Notes: generated by a model not told the origin, from the letters alone. 64,000 nt of DNA from Diploptera punctata (GCA_030220185.1 JASPKZ010004571.1:248001-312000), one strand, 5' to 3'; shown: positions 1 through 9,009, numbered from the stretch's first letter. Numbers and translations are program-made.

Positions 1-122
1 TTATATCAGTTTGAATTTCTCCTGTTTCATAATCTGGATACGATTCTTGTTTTTCTTCGTCTTCTTGTATTTCTTCTTTACACCATAAATTTTTATAGTG
101 TTCTATCCATCTAATACTACAA
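1..122 (-). pseudogene. LINE fragment, linker between endonuclease and RT
   Basis: On the minus strand this reads as an acidic stretch containing RWIEHYKNLW followed by many E/D residues. That resembles the 'RWxEHFxxL' segment that precedes the reverse transcriptase domain in RTE/Jockey-type LINE proteins. It runs off the window edge, so the rest of the element, if present, lies upstream. No TSD can be judged. Family membership is inference from a short motif. Confidence 0.45.
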
Positions 123-293
123 TAACAATAATTTAGGTAAGAGCCCAATTTTGGATAACGGTCCACATTCTTTCGATCTAACTTAATTTTGTGTTATATT
201 TATGGTAAAGTTATATAATTAAACCTATTGTTTTTATTATTGATTTCGTACATCTCAATGATGGATAAATCATATTTGAAGAGAAAAATTATA

Positions 294-367
294 CGCTCAG
301 ACCGGGACTTGAACCCGGGACCCTTGGTTCTCTAGACCAAGTGCTCTGCCAACTGAGCTACCTGAGC
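294..367 (-). tRNA. tRNA-like gene, inverted unit
   Basis: It folds as a cloverleaf. The acceptor GCTCAGG pairs with TCTGAGC (one G-T), the D-stem is GCTC/GAGC, and the T-stem is CCGGG/CCCGG around TTCAAGT. The anticodon arm is ambiguous: TTGGT/ACCAA with loop CTAGAGA would give anticodon AGA (Ser), but there is no long variable arm as real tRNA-Ser has. Alternatively CTTGG/CCAAG leaves a 9-nt loop. A and B boxes (TAGCTCAGTTGG, GGTTCAAGTCC) look intact. It may be a functional oddity, a pseudogene, or the head of a SINE-like repeat. Confidence 0.6.
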
Positions 368-479
368 AAGTACCGATCTAAACGCAAATCTTTCTCTATA
401 TACATTGTAATTCCCATCCACCAAATGCTGTGAAGCCATGCTTCTATCTTGCAAATGGCGGCTCCTTTATTAAGAAGAC

Positions 480-529
480 ACTTGGTCTAGAGAACCAAGG
501 GTCCCGGGTTCAAGTCCCGGTCTGAGCGT
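480..529 (+). pseudogene. 5'-truncated tRNA-like copy at the inversion junction
   Basis: Only the anticodon arm onward (CTTGGTCTAGAG through the T-arm and 3' acceptor strand) is present. The D-arm half is missing because the inverted unit abuts here at about 479. It marks the breakpoint of the head-to-head arrangement. Confidence 0.7.
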
Positions 530-747
530 ATAATTTTTCTCTTCAAATATGATTTATCCATCATTGAGATGTACGAAATCAATAATAAAAACTTGAAAAA
601 AGCCGTACTGGCTGTAATGTATAATTCCCAAATATGTCTTCTTAATAAAGGAGCCGCCATTTGCAAGATAGAAGCATGGCTTCACAGCATTTGGTGGATG
701 GGAATTACAATGTATATAGAGAAAGATTTGCGTTTAGATCGGTACTT

Positions 748-821
748 GCTCAGGTAGCTCAGTTGGCAGAGCACTTGTTCTAGAGAACCAAGGGTCCCGG
801 GTTCAAGTCCCGGTCTGAGCG
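748..821 (+). tRNA. tRNA-like gene, tandem unit 1
   Basis: Same cloverleaf as the inverted copy, with intact A and B boxes. One base differs in the 5' anticodon stem (CTTGTTCTAG instead of CTTGGTCTAG), which unpairs one position. That argues for a decaying or never-functional anticodon arm. Confidence 0.55.
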
Positions 822-1040
822 TATAATTTTTCTCTTCAAATATGATTTATCCATCATTGAGATGTACGAAATCAATAATAAAAACTTGAAAAAAGCCGTA
901 CTGGCTGTAATGTATAATTCCCAAATATGTCTTCTTAATAAAGGAGCCGCCATTTGCAAGATAGAAGCATGGCTTCACAGCATTTGGTGGATGGGAATTA
1001 CAATGTATATAGAGAAAGATTTGCGTTTAGATCGGTACTT

Positions 1041-1114
1041 GCTCAGGTAGCTCAGTTGGCAGAGCACTTGATCTAGAGAACCAAGGGTCCCGGGTTCAAG
1101 TCCCGGTCTGAGCG
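1041..1114 (+). tRNA. tRNA-like gene, tandem unit 2
   Basis: It is exactly 293 bp after the previous unit. The anticodon stem reads CTTGATCTAG, a different substitution at the same position as in unit 1. The units therefore vary mainly at one base of the anticodon arm. Confidence 0.55.
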
Positions 1115-1333
1115 TATAATTTTTCTCTTCAAATATGATTTATCCATCATTGAGATGTACGAAATCAATAATAAAAACTTGAAAAAAGCCGTACTGGCTG
1201 TAATGTATAATTCCCAAATATGTCTTCTTAATAAAGGAGCCGCCATTTGCAAGATAGAAGCATGGCTTCACAGCATTTGGTGGATGGGAATTACAATGTA
1301 TATAGAGAAAGATTTGCGTTTAGATCGGTACTT

Positions 1334-1407
1334 GCTCAGGTAGCTCAGTTGGCAGAGCACTTGGTCTAGAGAACCAAGGGTCCCGGGTTCAAGTCCCGGT
1401 CTGAGCG
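1334..1407 (+). tRNA. tRNA-like gene, tandem unit 3
   Basis: It is 293 bp after unit 2, with the fully paired CTTGG/CCAAG stem as in the inverted copy. The array ends about 25 bp downstream at the 12-bp direct repeat. Confidence 0.6.
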
Positions 1408-1439
1408 TATAATTTTTCTCTTCAAATATGAAAAACCTA

Positions 1440-1590
1440 TTGTTGTTTATGGAAGTGATGTGAGGACCCTATCAGAATGATTTATTGCAATACTTAATAC
1501 CGGGGAAAGGAAAATTTTAAGAAAAATGTATGGTCCCATTTAAGATCAGGAGACGTAGCAGATCAGAACAAATACAGAATTACAACTCTT
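1440..1590 (+). pseudogene. Degenerate LINE C-terminal fragment
   Basis: It translates with stops to a VYGSDVRTL-like segment, then GERKILRKMYGP and LYKD. This matches the 'YGSExWTL ... LRKIxGP' region that follows the RT in these LINEs. It has several stops and no intact ends, and an S1 SINE follows directly. Confidence 0.55.
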
Positions 1591-1600
1591 ATATAAAGAT

Positions 1601-1933
1601 CCATCCATCCATAGTAATTCTGCCCGAGGACAGGTCTTTCGCTGCAATCATAGCATTTGCATGCTATGCATTGCAGCTTTACTAGGGAATTGTAGGTGTG
1701 GTAGCTTCCCATTGCTTTCCACACCGGTGAAGGATGATGATGATGATAATGATAAGGATGATGGCAATATGATTTCGGGGACCGTTTGGGCCTTAAAGTT
1801 TTCCTGACATTTGTCTTACAGGTGAGGAAAAACCCCGATAAAAACCTCACCCAGGAAAACTTTCCCACCCGGGGTTCGAGCCCGGATCCGCTCCGTGACA
1901 AGGCAGCACGCTACCTCGAGACCACAGCGGTAA
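1601..1933 (-). mobile_element. SINE S1a (tRNA-derived), full-length
   Basis: Read on the minus strand it starts CCGCTGTGGTCTCGAGG with an A-box-like region and a B box GGGTTCGAGCC (Pol III promoter of a tRNA head). A body CTCACCTGTAAGACAAATG, a (CAT)n tract, and the type-a tail ending CAGAATTACTATGGATGG follow. The tail contains a short inverted motif AGCATTTGCATGCT. The antisense ORF covering it is only the SINE. Confidence 0.9.
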
Positions 1934-1959
1934 TGACACTGTTACTGATCTTCTTCTTC

Positions 1960-2285
1960 TTCACGGTTTAGGCTTATTTACTAGCCTGTTCCGGCTCCAA
2001 ATTGCTGCTTTTTCCATCTTTTTCTTGGTCTTCCCAAACTTCTTCTTCCTCGTGGTGAATAGTTTTATGCTGCTTTTGGTATTCTATTCTCAGTCATCCT
2101 TGTCAAGTGTTCTTTCCAGTTTGTTCTGTATTTCTCTATTGTTGAGTTTAATTCCTCTATTTTTAGTTGTCTTATTTCTGTGTTATGTTTTTTGTCTGTT
2201 CCTTGATATCCTGCTATTGGTCTGAGGAATCTCATTTCAGCAGCTTGCATCCTGGCAGATTGTTGTGTTGTCGCTGTCCAAAGGC
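1960..2285 (-). pseudogene. LINE L-C, 5'-truncated C-terminus
   Basis: The minus strand encodes AAEMRFLRPIAGYQGTD, EIRQLKIEEL, YRTNWKEHL and MTENRIPKAA, the C-terminal domain after the RT. A short 3' UTR (GGAGCCGGAACAGGC) and a (GAA)n tail follow, the tail lying at the low-coordinate side. It is close to the better copy at 20976-21424. Truncated and dead. Confidence 0.8.
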
Positions 2286-2460
2286 TTTAAGAAGGCAGCC
2301 CCTCCAAAGGACTAACCCTGCAGTACGTTAGTAGCGTACTCAGGGTACACTTCAAAATACTTACAAGCTCCAAATTATTAAATTTCGCATGCTTTAACGG
2401 TTAAAGTTTAACCAATTAAGAATAACGAACAATTGCTGTTACTGATATTAATCCTAAAAG

Positions 2461-2580
2461 GTTGGAATAGCTGAGCCATATTCTATGAATAGATGAGATC
2501 AGAATTACTCGAAAATGCTTATATAATAAACTTGGTGGTGAAGGACGGTCGCAGACCCAGATTAAGATGGTTTGATTATG
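2461..2580 (+). pseudogene. Possible short LINE C-terminal remnant
   Basis: A weak match: the translation contains GRRPRLRWFDY, reminiscent of the GRPRxRW motif at the end of LINE ORFs. Nothing else is recognisable here, and the 2290-2460 stretch holds nothing I can identify. Confidence 0.3.
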
Positions 2581-2636
2581 TCTAGGTCTAGGGTTATATT
2601 ACAACTGAGTTACAGGTATGTGTCGTGTTATTGCAT

Positions 2637-3046
2637 ATTATTGGAAGGAAAGAAATCCAATTGAGATTTCATAATGCCATAGCCAAACCTGCTCTACTAT
2701 ACGGGAGTGAATGCTGGACACTTCGAGCAAAAGATAAATTCCGCATTAACAGTTCACAAATGAGATTCCTCCGATCACTAACTGGAGTAACATTAAGGGA
2801 TAGAATGAAAAGTGATGAGATAAGGATGCAGTGGAATAGTAGGGAAATGGTTGAACATATACAAAATTATCAGATTAAATGGTTCCAACACGTCCAGAGA
2901 ATGTCAAATTCCCGTTTGCCAAAGATGATTTACCACCTCAACCCTAAAGGCAAAAGAGACCTCGGAAGACCCTTCAACCTATGGAAAGATCAGTTTTTGT
3001 AGTCGCAGAACGGGCATCATCACCCAATACTGCATTCGGAAGAAGA
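2637..3046 (+). pseudogene. LINE L-J, 5'-truncated insertion
   Basis: A 125-codon ORF includes LLYGSECWTLRAKD, MRFLRSLTGVTLRDR, IKWFQHVQRMSNSRLPK and KRDLGRPFNLW, the standard C-terminal module of RTE-type LINEs. After the stop come about 45 bp and a (GAA)n tail. The 5' junction falls at TTGGAAGG, and GAAGG recurs after the tail, a possible short TSD. The paralogous locus at about 17500 lacks it. Confidence 0.85.
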
Positions 3047-3131
3047 AGAAGAAGGTTTTCTTTCCCCTTCTACCAACCGTAAGTAAGCTAATGTGACAAT
3101 ATTGCAGGTTGAAAGAGCGGTGGTAAACCAT

Positions 3132-3311
3132 CTATTGTTCAGTATTGACAATAGACAAAACAGTTATTTTTTCTAGGTAATAGACTGTCCCTTCTTCAGC
3201 AGCTTGGTTAATTTTTATATTGTAATCCTCCAAAGGAATGTGGTGTGGGGATGGATACTGGACAGGAACACCAGTCACAAAAGGAAGTACAATCATATTG
3301 ATAACATTCTC
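3132..3311 (-). pseudogene. Decayed coding exon in the duplicated locus, copy 1
   Basis: On the minus strand about 60 codons are open and end in a TAG stop, with QYPSPHHIPLEDYNIK and AAEEGTVYYLEK in it. A pyrimidine-rich stretch ending in AG lies just upstream, like a 3' splice site, so this may be a terminal exon. The upstream continuation was split by the L-A insertion at 3330. I do not recognise the protein. The second copy (17584-17748) has two frame-breaking deletions. Confidence 0.4.
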
Positions 3312-3329
3312 TCTATTTAGGAAAGACGC

Positions 3330-3939
3330 TTACTTACTTACTCACTAGCACTATCGAACCCGTAGGTTCATGGCCGCGCGGACATAAGTTCTCCATATAC
3401 CCCTATCCTGAGCTAATGCTTTCCAATCATTCCCTGTATAATCTACTTCTCACAAATCATAGTTAATGTTATTCTCCCACCTCATTCTTGGTCTACCAAC
3501 TGGGCGTTTTCCCTCTGGCTTTCCTACAAGAAGCTTCCATACAAGTCTTTCATTCCCCATATGTGCAACATGTCCTGCCCATCGCAGTCTACTAGACTTA
3601 ACTGTTCTTATTATATATGGCTTCCTATAAAGACCATATAGTTCATTGTTATGTAGTCTTCTCCATTCACCTGTCTGTTCATCTGTCTTTGGTCCAAAAA
3701 AATGTCATTCTCGAATACTTGCAATCTCCTTTCCTCCCTTAAAGTAAGAGTCCATGTTTCGCACTCATATAATATAACTGGTAGAATAATAGTTTTATAT
3801 ATTTTCAGTTTAACGTTTTTTAAAAGGAGTTGTGACATCAAGAGTCTCTGCAATGGATAATAGAACGCATTTCCAGAATTGAGCCTATGTTTAATTTCTT
3901 TGTGCATCTCATTCCTATTTGTGATTATTGTTCCTAGGT
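3330..3939 (-). mobile_element. LINE L-A, 5'-truncated, with 8-bp TSD
   Basis: Minus-strand L-A C-terminus (EIKHRLNSGNA, TIILPVILYECETWTL, NNELYGLYR) running to the ATGAACCTACGGGTTCGATAG end and a (TAAG)n tail. The 8-mer AAAGACGC flanks it at 3322-3329 and 3940-3947, and the paralogue near 17760 is empty. Frameshifts break the ORF, including a 6-base A run around 3700. Confidence 0.92.
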
Positions 3940-4130
3940 AAAGACGCAGTCACAGAAAACAGCAAAATAAAAACTGTATTTGTGAAAAAAATAAGTAAGT
4001 ATATTTGTGAATGTCTAATACTTCCCTTCGACTGGGCTGTAGGAACAAAAGGAACTACCTGTAGTAAACCGAATGGCTAGAATACTCTACCTCCCAGCGC
4101 TAAACTCAGAGGAGGGTAGTACCTCTGCTT

Positions 4131-4870
4131 TGAAATATTCAATTAATATGTACAATATTTTTTTAGTGTTTAGTTATGAATACTTAATGAATATGTTAAT
4201 GATGATGATAATGGCTGGAGGGATGGAGGTTTGTAATTAATGCGTTGCGAGCCCATCGAATTCGATCTCCCAGATGTATCTATATTATTGGATGGTGAGT
4301 TTTCCAGAGGCAGGGAGATGATTAGAGCGGACCCGAATTTACCGGTAGCTGGTGCTAGAGGTGTTAGTTTCGATTTTTTATTTCTTACTTTGCGTTCGGC
4401 GCGCGACTGGAGCGTTGTCGGAGCTACGAGTACTTCCCGATTTTCTCATAGATTTCTCCTTGATGGAGGGCCATTTTAGGTTGAGGGATATTGGAAAACA
4501 GGTTGCCCTGACAAAGACCGTAGGAGTGCAGCCAAGTTTGGGGTAGATAGGATAGGCCTAGCGCCTTTTGGGTTCTTCAGGCGGGCCGTTATTTGTGAGA
4601 TATATTGTGATTGGTTGCGCATGACAACAGGAACAGAAATACCAAATTATCTGCTTGAAAACGAACAAGAATATAAGCCTGGCAAATGCAGTGTTAAAAG
4701 AAAAACAAGTTGAATAAAATTAAATAGAATACATTGATATTAAAACAGTTTATTCTTAAAAATGAGTTAGTTTACAAAGAAGTAGTTCATTTTTCACAAT
4801 TAAAAAAATAACATTTTATACATTCCATTTATATACACTAAAATAATACTCCAGGAACTATCTACCGTTA
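4131..4870. other. Unassigned stretch with a GC-richer island
   Basis: 4131-4200 is AT-rich and ends in a (GAT)-like run. 4205-4600 is clearly less AT-rich, with CGCGCGAC and several CpGs. It carries two overlapping short ORFs (79 and 64 codons) that I do not recognise. It could be a LINE 5' region or an old unique segment. 4640-4870 is AT-rich with nothing recognisable. Confidence 0.4.
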
Positions 4871-5240
4871 ATAATTTTTTTGCAAATGTCTTTCGATATT
4901 CCTAGCTTTCTCTCCTGGCATGGCGTACGTGTAACACATTTGTGAGGTTGCGGCGCCTGGAAGGCGGGGTTATGTTTCCCCCATGTTATATGTGTCCATG
5001 ATGGTGGTAATGATGCGCCAGGAAAAGATTTGAATTAATCTGAATTAGGCGAATAAGATATTGATGATAATGATAGCCGGATGATGTTCGGGGACCTTTT
5101 GGGCCTTACGGTTTCCTGACATTTATCTCGCAGGTAAGGAAAAACCCTGAAAAGCACCTCACCCCAGAAAATTGTTCGGACCGGCAATCGAACACGGGCT
5201 CGCTGCGTGACAAGGCAGCATGCTATCTCGTGACCACATC
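4871..5240 (-). mobile_element. SINE S1b: S1 head with the alternative tail
   Basis: The tRNA head and body match S1 (CTCGCTGCGTGACAAGGCAG and the CTCACC body). The 3' part (4871-5040) is not the type-a tail. It matches 41780-41935 instead: CGCCTTCCAGGCGCC, GTTACACGTACGCC and TCGAAAGACA, ending in an A-rich tract. It is diverged from consensus and so older than the S1a copies. Confidence 0.8.
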
Positions 5241-5292
5241 TTTAATCGTGGTATTATTGATTTTTTATCTAAAGGACACGGGAGCCGGGATT

Positions 5293-5690
5293 TTTTAATG
5301 CCATCATCATCACTTCAGGGATTAGGCAATTGCCCGTTCCGACTTCATAATGCATCAGCCCAACGTCTTCTAGGTCTTCCAACATCACGTCTTCCTCTTG
5401 CTTGATAATTTCTTGCTAACAATGGATATCTCTCCCTACTCACTCCATCCATATGAGCAATCCATTTCTGTCTGTAATTCGTACCTTATCCAATAAAGGC
5501 TGTGCTTTCAATTTTTCTATTATATCCTCATTTCTTATTCTATCAAGTCTTGTACATCCTTTTACTTGTCTTAGGAACCTCATCTCCGCCGTCTCTATTC
5601 TATCCTTCTGTTTTTTCATGGAGCCCAAGTTTCACATCCGTACAATATTGTGGGAACCGCCATAACATTATACATTTTTATCTTGGTTTA
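5293..5690 (-). pseudogene. LINE L-E, 5'-truncated C-terminus
   Basis: The minus strand encodes RIETAEMRFLRQVKGCTRLD, RIRNEDIIEKLKAQP and DRNGLLIWMEG, then GRRDVGRPRRRW-like remnants and a short (GAT)n tail near 5300. It lies immediately 3' of the LRR gene, and its insertion end at about 5690 is within 30 bp of that gene's stop codon. Confidence 0.7.
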
Positions 5691-5699
5691 TTTTCTAAT

Positions 5700-5705
5700 T
5701 TTATT
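5700..5705 (-). terminator. Candidate AATAAA poly(A) signal of the LRR gene
   Basis: AATAAA on the minus strand, about 11 bp after the stop codon at 5716. Another AATAAA lies a further 15 bp downstream. The placement is plausible but the region is AT-rich, so chance occurrence is likely. Confidence 0.35.
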
Positions 5706-5715
5706 TTTTAATGTT

Positions 5716-7159
5716 TTAAATTAACGTGAGTGGACATTTGAAATATGCCCTGTCTTTAATCACAAAAACGTTTTTCAACTTTCTGCAATTCTTTTTTAAA
5801 TACTGCAGTATATACGCAGGGTTTATTTCATGAATTGGGTCCCAAATTAATTCTTCGAGTTGATAGAATCTATTTTTATAAAATATATCTAGTAGAATTG
5901 TTTTATCTACATTAAATACAGAAATTCGCTTCACATTTTTACACTTAGATAGCAGAATGCGGGTCCAAATTTCGGTTACATCAAGAGAGATGCAGTCTAG
6001 CTCTTCAAAACATGGCAAGACGGCTTGCAAATCTTCCTCTCTCGGATCCTTCAATAAAGGAGTGTACAAATGGAGACACTTTAACTTAGGACAAAGTCTC
6101 AAAATTTTCACTAAATCTATTTGTACACATGTTTCCAGTTTTATATGGCGTAATGCTGATCCAACTATTGTTAGAAATTCATACACTGGATCGAAATAAT
6201 CATCGCCTGTTTTCTTAAATGTTGGCCTACGATAGCATGATCTGTAGCTTAGACTGAAGTCTCTCACAGTAAGCTCTTTCAAATTTTCAAGCTTATGTAA
6301 TTCTTCAAAATCTAGACATGTATGGTTAGATAAATGAAGTCCTTCTATCATAGGGAAATTTTCAACAAGAAATTTCAAGTTTAATTCAGACATGTTATCC
6401 AATTGTAATACTCTCAGTTTCGGAAAAGGATTATCAGAATCTGTATTCATCTGCAGTCCCACTAACAAATCCATAATGTGATCTTCAAAGAAGTAATATT
6501 TTGAGTCAGACATTAATAGTTTTTCCAATTTCTTCAATTGCAGAATACTGACTATACAATATGGACTTACATTCGATTTATTGACATTTAAGCTTCTCAA
6601 GTCTCTGCAACATAAACATAGAGTTTTTATTAATGAATCGTTTACAAATAATCCTGAAGCACTAAATTCTTGCAAAGATTTTGGAAATGTTATTGCAACA
6701 TTTTCGCCTGTTTGGTCTGAATCCATGAAATATTTCTTCTCAGTAAAATCAAGTCTTCCTAAATTCAGGGTCACGAGATTTTTTTAATTCGGGTAGATGT
6801 CGAAATATTGCACTTAACAAACATGGGTTTGGACCATTCTTTAAATTGTCTAAATTCATGTGACGAGAATCTTGAGAAAATTCTATTGCAGATACCATCG
6901 TACGTATAACTTTAGGTATTATATATTCGTAAGCTGCATAGAACGATTTTTGCTGAGAAGAAAAATTCAGAGCTAGTAGAGCAGAGTTGCATATTTTATT
7001 AGCTACAGAAGTATCAATGTCCGTCTCCAACATTTCATGGAAGAAACGGTAATTATTCTTGAACTTGTCGATAATATTTGTTGGCGAATCACTCATAGTC
7101 ATTCCAATTTTCAGCGTTGTAGTTAAAGCATAAAGAAACAAATCTATTTTCTCCTCCAT
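5716..7159 (-). CDS. Leucine-rich-repeat protein, one-base frameshift in an A7 run
   Basis: This is the only host-like gene in the window, read from 7159 down to the stop at 5716, about 480 codons. The first ~125 residues (MEEKIDLFLYAL start) are helical and carry no F-box I can see. The rest is leucine-rich: repeats of the type LxxLxLxxx (TLNLGRLDF, LRVLQLDNMSEL, IEGLHLSNHTCL, LKELTVRDFSLS, LKCLHLYTPLL), spaced like FBXL-type LRRs. The frame breaks at a T7 run on the plus strand (6779-6785): the 5' ORF goes HLPELKKSRDPEF and the 3' ORF resumes at NLVTLNLGRLDF. Removing one base would give HLPELKNLVTL, a perfect LRR. The start was chosen because this ATG sits 3 bp after a strong 3' splice site. 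LRR proteins usually bind partner proteins; the role here is unknown. It could be a real gene with a sequencing slip or a recent pseudogene. Confidence 0.75.
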
Positions 7160-7185
7160 CACCTGAAACAAAAGTAAATAAAATT
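7160..7185 (-). other. Predicted 3' splice site upstream of the LRR gene
   Basis: On the minus strand TTTACTTTTGTTTCAG precedes GTGATGG, a pyrimidine tract followed by CAG and then the ATG 3 bp later. It implies at least one upstream 5' exon, probably non-coding. I cannot place that exon. 7186-7521 is otherwise AT-rich with nothing recognisable. Confidence 0.5.
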
Positions 7186-7521
7186 TGAATGGACACTGAA
7201 ATAGTACTGTAATACTTGGAAAAGATAAAGTCCTGTTTCCTAGAATTATAGGTGTGAATTTTTGCAAAATACTATTGAAATTAATTGTTTTGCGGTATAC
7301 TTTTAATGTTCTTATACACAATATTTTCTGTGATTAAATCTATAGATAAAGCGAATACAAGAGTGCAAAACATTTACGATGCTAACAATGTCATTACAAG
7401 TATACAGAGTGAATCAATTTCAAACTTGGGCATCATGTTTTTACTCTTGAGATTTATTTGATATATAAGATAAAAATGTACTATATATCGTAAATGAAAA
7501 CATTAATTCTTTTAAGATATA

Positions 7522-8085
7522 GGGCTATTCTGAAAGATGAAACAGATTTCAAATATTTATTCTTCCAAACTTCAAAAAAATATAAACACAATTCCGACGT
7601 TCCTGGAAAGAGAAACCTTTGAAGATTTCTATCACGGCCGCATTGGCGCTGTTCCTTGTTCATGTTGATTGTTTGTATTAAATGGGCGACATAACACAAC
7701 GTAGGATTGGAAGAGGAGGAGCAGAAGATCAAATTCGTTACGGGTGGCCTCCCAGTCACCAGATATAAACCTGTATGATTTTTATCTGTGGGGTTACATA
7801 ATAGACCGTGTTTCTACCTCCCCTAGCCTGACATTCTTGAAAATCTACAACATCGAATTGTTTACGCTGTGGATTCTATAACTAGAGACCAGGTGATTCG
7901 TGTGTGGCAAGAAATGAGCCACCGTTTTGATGTTTGTCGTGTAACACGTGGTGTTCATATGAAATGTATAAAAAAATTACATTTGAACTTTTCTCTCTCC
8001 AGGAAAGTTGTAATTGTGTTTTTATATTCTGTAGTTTGAAAGAAATAAATGTTTGAAGCCTGTTCCTTGTTTGTGAATAGCTCTG
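7522..8085 (+). mobile_element. Mariner-like element with ~90-bp TIRs, degenerate transposase
   Basis: The left end GGGCTATTC...ATATTTATTCTT...AACACAATTCC...CCTGGAAAGAG is repeated inverted at the right end (7995-8085), about 90 bp long and about 75% alike. TA dinucleotides flank both ends (7520-7521, 8086-8087). Between the arms, plus-strand remnants read WPPSHQI-like, NLYDFYLWG and VWQEMSHRFDVCRVTRG. These resemble the C-terminal DDE/D end of Tc1/mariner-superfamily transposases (motif PxDxxxxDFFLWG). Most of the transposase is deleted and the rest has stops. Confidence 0.7.
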
Positions 8086-8095
8086 TATTAAAATC

Positions 8096-8433
8096 TATCC
8101 ATAATAATTCTGCCCGAAGGCAGGCCCTTCACTGGAATGATAGCATTTTCATGCTATACTTGCAGCTTTACTAGGGAATTGTAGGTGTGGTAGCTTCCCG
8201 TTGCTTTTCACACCAGTGATGGATGATGATGATGATTACAATGATAAGGATGATGATGATGGCCATATGATTTCGGGGACCGTTTGGGCCTTAAAGTTTT
8301 CCTGACATTTGTCTTACAGGTAAGGAAAAACCCCGATAAAAACCTCACCCAGAAAAACTGCCCCGACCGGTGATCGAACCCGGGCCCGCTGCGTGACAAG
8401 GCAGCACGCTACCTCGAGACCACAGCGGTGGAC
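8096..8433 (-). mobile_element. SINE S1a, full-length
   Basis: Complete from the head (GTCCACCGCTGTGGTCTCG, minus strand) to the tail ATTATTATGGATAGAT. The B box reads GGGTTCGATCACC, slightly altered. It lies 10 bp from the right end of the mariner-like element. Confidence 0.9.
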
Positions 8434-8453
8434 AGTATTAAAATAAGTGTCTA

Positions 8454-8546
8454 ATATATCAGTCGCCCTCAACTAAGAACTTGGTTTTAAATGTTTGACG
8501 AAGTTTTTAAACAGAAATTAATTTTAGTTTAAGACGACTGATATAT
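8454..8546. repeat. Short inverted repeat (12-bp arms)
   Basis: ATATATCAGTCG at 8454-8465 and its exact complement CGACTGATATAT at 8535-8546, with a 69-bp loop. No flanking duplication is clear. It may be a MITE core or chance in AT-rich DNA. Confidence 0.4.
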
Positions 8547-8736
8547 CAGGTATTTTCTTTTAATATTTTAACATTTTACAAACCTCAGAGATGATTTGCA
8601 ATGAATTTTAGAAGTATTGATTATTATTTGTACTCCAATTACAGAATGCATTTCTTAAAATAAAACTACTCCCATAAATAATTATACATTCTCTTTTAAT
8701 AAAGACAATTCGTGTATAAAAGAAAAGCACTACTAA

Positions 8737-8970
8737 TATTGGCACTATCGAACTCGTAGGTTAGTGCCATTGCGGAATTAAGCTATCCACACATTCCTAT
8801 CCCGAGATAATATTTTCCAATCATCCCCTGCAAATCATGGTTAATATTATTCTCCCTACTTATTCTTGACCTACCTACCGGACGTTTCCCTCAGGTTTTC
8901 CTACAAGTAGTTTGAATGCCCCTTTTAATTCCCCATTTGTTCCAGATGTCATCCCAATTGCAGCCTATGC
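8737..8970 (-). pseudogene. LINE L-A, degenerate 3' fragment
   Basis: It keeps TGGCACTATCGAACTCGTAGG (the L-A 3' end, complement), TTTTCCAATCATCCCCTG and CTTATTCTTGACCTACC, with about 20% divergence and small indels. This is an old copy. Confidence 0.8.
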
Positions 8971-9009
8971 AGCTAATATTATATGCAATTTAAAATTGGG
9001 CCAACAAAA

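Larger units (their letters stand above)
221..1444. repeat. 293-bp tandem array with tRNA-like genes, bracketed by a 12-bp direct repeat
   Basis: A 293-bp unit (about 74 bp tRNA-like plus a 219-bp spacer) is repeated almost identically on the plus strand, with tRNA starts at 748, 1041 and 1334. A fourth unit lies inverted at about 233-478 and meets the plus units head to head at about 479. The outer edges carry the same 12-mer, AAACCTATTGTT, at 221-232 and 1433-1444, as if the whole block were one insertion. Three identical 62-codon ORFs (569, 862, 1155) are only the spacer read through and are not genes. Units are nearly identical, so the amplification is recent. Confidence 0.85.
2586..4130. 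repeat. Duplicated locus, copy 1, carrying two LINE insertions
   Basis: 2586-2636, 3046-3329 and 3940-4130 together match the uninterrupted stretch 17440-17930 at high identity. The extra pieces at 2637-3046 and 3330-3939 are LINE insertions absent from the other copy. The distant copy thus shows the pre-insertion state. The duplicated DNA contains a decayed coding exon (see 3132-3311). Confidence 0.8.

Noticed and set aside
569..1343. Three identical 62-codon ORFs in a row
   Set aside because: They are the spacer of the 293-bp tRNA array read through; identical copies reflect tandem duplication, not selection on a protein.
4240..4546. Overlapping ORFs in the GC-richer island as a host exon
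   Set aside because: Two frames are open at once and neither shows a known domain; splice sites are not convincing.
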